This document shows, piece after piece, positions 60,158 through 64,000 of a stretch of DNA of 64,000 bases. The position numbers were made by a program, and so were the translations under genes. The stretch is taken from the NCBI RefSeq assembly GCF_000003815.2, contig NC_049979.1:19585686-19649685 (forward strand). Direction: 5' to 3'. Source of the DNA: Branchiostoma floridae (lineage: Eukaryota; Chordata; Leptocardii; Amphioxiformes; Branchiostomatidae). Below the pieces are notes generated by a model. It worked only from the letters and a program-made list of their open reading frames with translations, did not search any database and had not been told where the DNA came from. Each line of letters opens with the position of its first letter. Positions within the stretch are counted from its first letter, which is position 1.

Positions 60158-63100
60158 ATGAACTCCCATGATATCGGTAAGTACTGTTTTGAAGTTATAA
60201 CATAAGAGCTTCAGCATCAACCTTATAAGTGTTTGGCAAGGTTGTGTGTGATTCTGAACTGATGATATGAAGAAATTTGAAGTTCTCTCCCAGAGGCCAG
60301 ACCATGTGTCCGACAAATAGAATTTCATGTACGCTGTGGCTATTGACACACTCAGTGTGCCAATAGCCAAACAGGCTATTGACACACCGAGATGCCAGCC
60401 AGCCAATCAGAGCTTGTAACATGACTTTCCGACGCAAGTATACAAAAGGAACGGGTTCCGCACTGGTGTTCCAGTGCTAAATCAATGGGTCGAATCGGCC
60501 TCAGCACTGGTTTTCCAGTGCTGAAGAAACGTCAGCACTGGTTTTCCATTGCTGAACGGCCTTGTTCGAGTGCTGAAGCTCCCTCAGCACTGGAATTCCA
60601 GTGCTGAACCCAATGCGAGCACTGGATTTCCAGTGCTGAACTTCTCTGAGCACTGGTTTTCCAGTGCTGAACTGCCGTCAGCACTCGGGTACCAGTGCTG
60701 AACTCGCGGCAGAGGTCATTCAGCACTGGTTACCCAGTGCTGAAACCGCCGTCAGCACTGGAACCGAGTGCTGATATACAAAAGTAACGGGTTCAGCACT
60801 GGATTTACCAGTGCTCGGGAACTTTTCAGCACTGGAAGACCAGTGCTGTAAAAACTTCAGCTCTGGGCTTCCAGTGCTGACGTTTATAAAGCACTGGAAC
60901 GTTCCAGTGCTGAACGTAATATTCGTGTACTAGTAGCATGCGTCCGTACGGCTGTCAGTTATTTCCTTTAGACTTAGGTATATCTATGCGTGTTATTTAA
61001 TCTCCAAGCAGATCTTGCGTGGCACTAGCTTTTACTAGCTTTAGACTAGAGTAGACACTTGTGATATTGTTAATTGTGTATGCAGTTAATGGCACTCAAG
61101 TTTCTTTTCTTTTGGTCAATTGATACAAAAATTTTAAATGAACAAATCACATATTCTATACTTGTGGCAAAGTAGTGTCTTTTTAGTCAGAGGTAGACAA
61201 CTAACAGTTGGTCTATCTGTGTGGTAAAAAGATCGCTTGTTTTTTTTTTTTTTACAAAGAATAGGTAGTTACAGGTGGACGACACATTCTGCTGGGTGTG
61301 CCAATAGCCTCGCTCATCATTAATGTATGTTGTGAAACCATCACCACTGTCACTATCATTCTATCTTTCTGTGTAGACACCAAGTACTAATGTGCTAACA
61401 CCTCTCTTTGGACAATGATTGTAGCACCGCTCTAGGTGATAAATTTCTAAATTCTGACTCATGCTTAGAGGTCAGACTGACACAAACAAAAACACTGTTA
61501 TTCATAATCATACAGTTTACTCTGGCCTGTTACTTTTAGTATAGAATTCCATTGCTTCAAGCAGGTGTTGGGTGGGACCAAACTGTTGTGTATTCCTTTC
61601 AAAATATTTATCCTCCCCAATCTCTGCTTTGAGATAGCATACATGCCCCTCACCTATACATGTTTGATGGGAGCGGGGGTATGAGCCTGTGCGCATCAGG
61701 TCATCCCTACTATTCTCAATATAAAAGTGTGTTGGATTATTTTCGTACAGGTTTGACATTATGAGACTGGCTTCCCCGTACACAGAACCAAATGATCACT
61801 TCTGACATGATGTTTCCTTTTTATTTTTAACTACCAGACCCAGATGATTATGATTGGCAGCCGCCATCAGAGGCTGACTTGAAGGTGATCGAGGCACGTC
61901 GTGAACGTAACGACCAGATCAGTAAGCGGATGGGAGACTATCTCCTGAAGGGGTGGAAGATGCTGGGTACAAACTGTGAGGAGTGTGGGGTGAGTATTCT
62001 GATGTCCTAATGCTACATAATGGTTCAATACATCAGGGGATTTTCTCAAGAGGAAATGAAAGGGGGTGCTGCACACTCATGCTCTAACTACACTACCACC
62101 TTACCCAGAGCAGATTCTCTGAAAAGCTAGTAGGTCACATGTGGCCATATGTGTCCTCAATTATGACCGCTCTTATTGTAAGAAGCCATACAAATTACAA
62201 TACTGGGGAAGGGGCCAAATTTACACCATCCCCCCACTCCCTTGCACTTCCATACAATTCTTTTTTTACAAAAAAAACCTCTAATATACTACCTGGGCAT
62301 AATGTCAGTGATTAATCAAATTTCTTCCTGAATAGTTGAGTTTTGTTTCATAATTACAATCACAGATACCAATGTACATAACTCATCTGTATATTTACCA
62401 TATCTGTTCCCTGTAGTGTATTCTGCTGAGGGACAAGCAGGGAGCTGACTACTGTGTTGCCTGTAATGAACTTGAATCTGATCATGACAAGGATAATCCA
62501 GGTGAGGAGATAATGGCCTTTGTGCTGTACTGTCTGTGTTTGTTTATTTTTGTAGTCACATAGTCTGTGCTAGTGTTAAATTGACATTGTATTGGAGTTT
62601 AGCTTGTCTTAGACTTATAATTTTGCAATTCTCTGGCATTTTGTCAAGTCTCTTGACTTGACAAATTGCCAGAGAAAGGCAAAAGGTCATATGCAAATTT
62701 TGAGTCTCAAACTAAAATATTCAGATTTCCAAAAACTTTGCCCTGAACCTACAGTATTGAATGTATGTTATGCATACATTACTTTTCTGGCAATGCCAGC
62801 ATTTGTAGAGTGGAAAAAAGAGACAAAGGAAAGGGCTTCAGACTTCTCAAGAAGTTTTTATCATGATTTTAAGCAAACTTCTTGGAATTTTTCTTGATCC
62901 AGCGGTGAATGAGGAGGCAGCTAGAGGACTGCATCGAGAGGCCCAGTATGCCACAGCAGCCAAGGACCTGGCTTCCTCTTCACAAGAACATGTCATCAAC
63001 CATGTGGCCTCACCGCCAAGAAACGTCACCCAGCAGGAAGATACCGTGCCAAGGAACAGACTCGTTTCGGCAAATCCAATAGCCGTTGTGTCCAGCGCGC

Positions 63101-63330
63101 CGCAACAGGTCAGCTCGGCCAGTCAGAGCCATGCATACTCACCGACAGAGGCTGCTGGCGAATGGGGAGAGCTGACAGAAGTGGCAGGCATGTCGGTAGA
63201 GGCCGTTCAGAAGAAACTGTCATGGGCAACTGAAGAGTTAGGAAAGACCTCCTCAATAGAGAATAGCATTCAACTCTGCATATTGATAAAGGCTTGTGCA
63301 GAAGCATTGATAGCATTGAAAAAGATGTAG
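60158..63330 (+). CDS. ZNRD2: ZNRD2 (SSSCA1/p27) zinc-ribbon protein
   Basis: Exons 60158-60176, 61838-61989, 62417-62501, 62903-63330; 684 nt, 227 aa. The start has a strong context (CCACCATGA), and the first exon encodes only six complete codons. The N-terminal part reads D-W-Q-P-P-S-E-A-D, A-R-R-E-R-N-D-Q-I-S, M-G-D-Y-L-L-K-G. A zinc ribbon follows (C53xxC56...C70xxC73: CEEC and CVAC), then D-H-D-K-D-N-P-A, all as in vertebrate ZNRD2 (known as SSSCA1/p27, an autoantigen; about 199 aa in human). The C-terminal helix pair (L-S-W-A-T-E-E-L-G, S-I-Q-L-C-I-L-I-K-A-C-A-E-A-L) is also conserved. A Ser/Pro-rich linker makes it somewhat longer. Molecular role poorly defined. AATAAA signals lie at 63609 and 63825. 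Confidence 0.95.
60338..60368. repeat. 31-bp hairpin of GGCTATTG termini
   Basis: GGCTATTGACACAC and its near-complement GTGTGCCAATAGCC meet around CTCA. The same motif forms the ends of the segment that starts five bases later. Confidence 0.7.
60373..61310. mobile_element. Inverted-repeat-bounded segment carrying the palindrome array
   Basis: The left end AGGCTATTGACACACCGAG and the complement of the right end AGGCTATTGGCACACCCAG match at 17 of 19 bases. About 940 bp with no coding capacity; its left half is the palindrome array. The target duplication was not identifiable, so transposon status is inference. Lies in ZNRD2 intron 1. Confidence 0.5.
60459..60914. repeat. Array of 13 palindromes, period about 32 bp
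   Basis: Consensus TCAGCACTGG, 2-6 free bases, CCAGTGCTGA. Units start near 60459, 60501, 60532, 60584, 60617, 60648, 60678, 60720, 60752, 60793, 60826, 60857 and 60889, with a lone half-site at 60568. Spacers of 7-10 bp differ in sequence. Most start-to-start distances are 30-33 bp. The flank TATACAAAAG-AACGGGTTC occurs twice (60439 and 60775), so the array was partly duplicated as a block. No coding capacity; in ZNRD2 intron 1, 280-740 bp after the start codon. Confidence 0.9.
62630..62675. repeat. Inverted repeat in ZNRD2 intron 3
   Basis: Arms TCTCTGGCATTTTGTCAAGT and the complement of the right arm match at 19 of 20 bases around a loop of about 6 bases. Confidence 0.75.
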
Positions 63331-63824
63331 AAAAGATAGGAGCAGTACAGAAGCAGTTATTGTGTAACAATACCACCTTGTTGTAGTCTATAAGGCCAGT
63401 CAATGTTGATTGTTATCTGACAATGACAATCACTCAATTTCAAACCCTTACTTGTAGTACCATGTTTTGGTGCTAGGTGGTGCTGCTGCATCACAATGCA
63501 TGTAAGTGTAATAGTACAACTTGAAGGTGTATGTGTGCTATTCACATTATGTTTTTGTTTACACACCACACCTGGACAGTAGAAAGCCTATAAATTGTTC
63601 ATTACTAGAATAAAATATCTCCAGATAGGTTCAGTTATGGTCCTTGTGTTGCATCTTTTAAGTCAATTAAAGATAAAATTGCAGTGAAAGACCAGCTTAC
63701 ACTCTTGATGCTACCCACAGCTTTAACATTTGCAGTTCAACATCAATGCCTTACCATTCATGCCTTTGTGTCAAATGTACATTGTATGCTGTGTGCAGTA
63801 CTGTAGTTTTCCTGGTTGGTCAAA

Positions 63825-63830
63825 AATAAA
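63825..63830 (+). other. Distal poly(A) signal of ZNRD2
   Basis: AATAAA about 495 bp after the stop. A proximal AATAAA is at 63609-63614. Both are in T-rich surroundings. Confidence 0.45.
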
Positions 63831-63873
63831 ATCTCTTTTTTGATATACTTCTTCATTTCATTCTGCCTGACAG

Positions 63874-63969
63874 ATGGCAAACAAAATTCAAGAGATGCAT
63901 TCTTACCAGGAGGATACTCTTTCTCGATTTAACCAGTTTTACAACAATCCTAAATTTTCAAGCAATGGG
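63874..63969 (+). CDS. Possible coding exon of the next gene
   Basis: A good acceptor (ATTCTGCCTGACAG) opens a frame M-A-N-K-I-Q-E-M-H-S-Y...R-F-N-Q-F-Y-N-N-P-K that ends at GGG followed by GTAATC. The amino-acid composition looks like real helical protein, but the window ends here and no family was recognised. It could also be an alternative last exon of ZNRD2. Confidence 0.3.
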
Positions 63970-64000
63970 GTAATCCAGTATGCCTGACACCTATACAGGC

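Noticed and set aside
60532-60726. 64-aa minus-strand open frame
   Set aside because: It is an artefact of the palindrome array; the peptide merely repeats the array motif.
60459-60914. A CRISPR array
   Set aside because: Regular repeats with spacers look similar, but the repeats are palindromes of 23 bp with 7-10 bp spacers, no cas genes exist, and the locus lies in an animal intron.

Overview
The window is animal nuclear DNA. Its genes are split into many short exons with GT-AG introns, and it also holds tRNA-derived SINEs, MITEs and microsatellites, with nothing of bacterial operon style. The protein families (COG2, NUP133 and ZNRD2 aligning almost end to end with vertebrate proteins, a CYP2-type P450, an EcKL/CHK kinase, SUEL-type lectin exons and a kelch-like protein) fit an invertebrate deuterostome, most likely a lancelet (Branchiostoma). 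That species guess is inference. One 100-N assembly gap lies at 7855-7954.

Layout. 1-4.8 kb: scattered minus-strand exons (an integrase-type H2C2 zinc-binding exon and SUEL-lectin-like exons). 4.8-11.1 kb (+): an 8-exon single-pass membrane receptor of 576 aa whose tail carries eight YxxL/I tyrosine motifs. 14.6-23.6 kb (-): complete COG2, 16 exons, 747 aa. 25.3-29.2 kb (+): complete BTB-BACK-Kelch protein, 5 exons, 599 aa. 30.8-34.3 kb (-): EcKL/CHK-type kinase whose first exon is split by a 1.24-kb transposon with a 7-bp target duplication. 36.4-41.7 kb (+): a P450 exon-pair pseudogene followed by a complete 7-exon CYP2-like gene, 518 aa. 42.3-59.6 kb (-): complete NUP133, 36 exons, 1,149 aa (plus a possible 30-nt microexon). 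60.2-63.3 kb (+): complete ZNRD2, 4 exons, 227 aa, divergently transcribed from NUP133. I assembled each gene by hand from splice sites. In every case the exon lengths sum to a multiple of three and the phases match.

The genes share no pathway. COG2 is a Golgi tethering subunit, NUP133 a nuclear-pore scaffold subunit, ZNRD2 a small zinc-ribbon protein, the P450 a microsomal monooxygenase, and the kelch-like protein a probable CUL3 adaptor. COG2 and NUP133 also lie near each other in human 1q42, so the block is probably ancient.

Most notable: (1) in ZNRD2 intron 1, an array of 13 palindromes of about 23 bp spaced about every 32 bp, itself between 19-bp inverted repeats; (2) the transposon-broken kinase exon, with the frame exactly recoverable in the flanks; (3) the multi-YxxL receptor; (4) within NUP133, a minisatellite that multiplies a splice acceptor, a Harbinger-type MITE inserted inside a splice donor, and two consecutive GC-AG introns.
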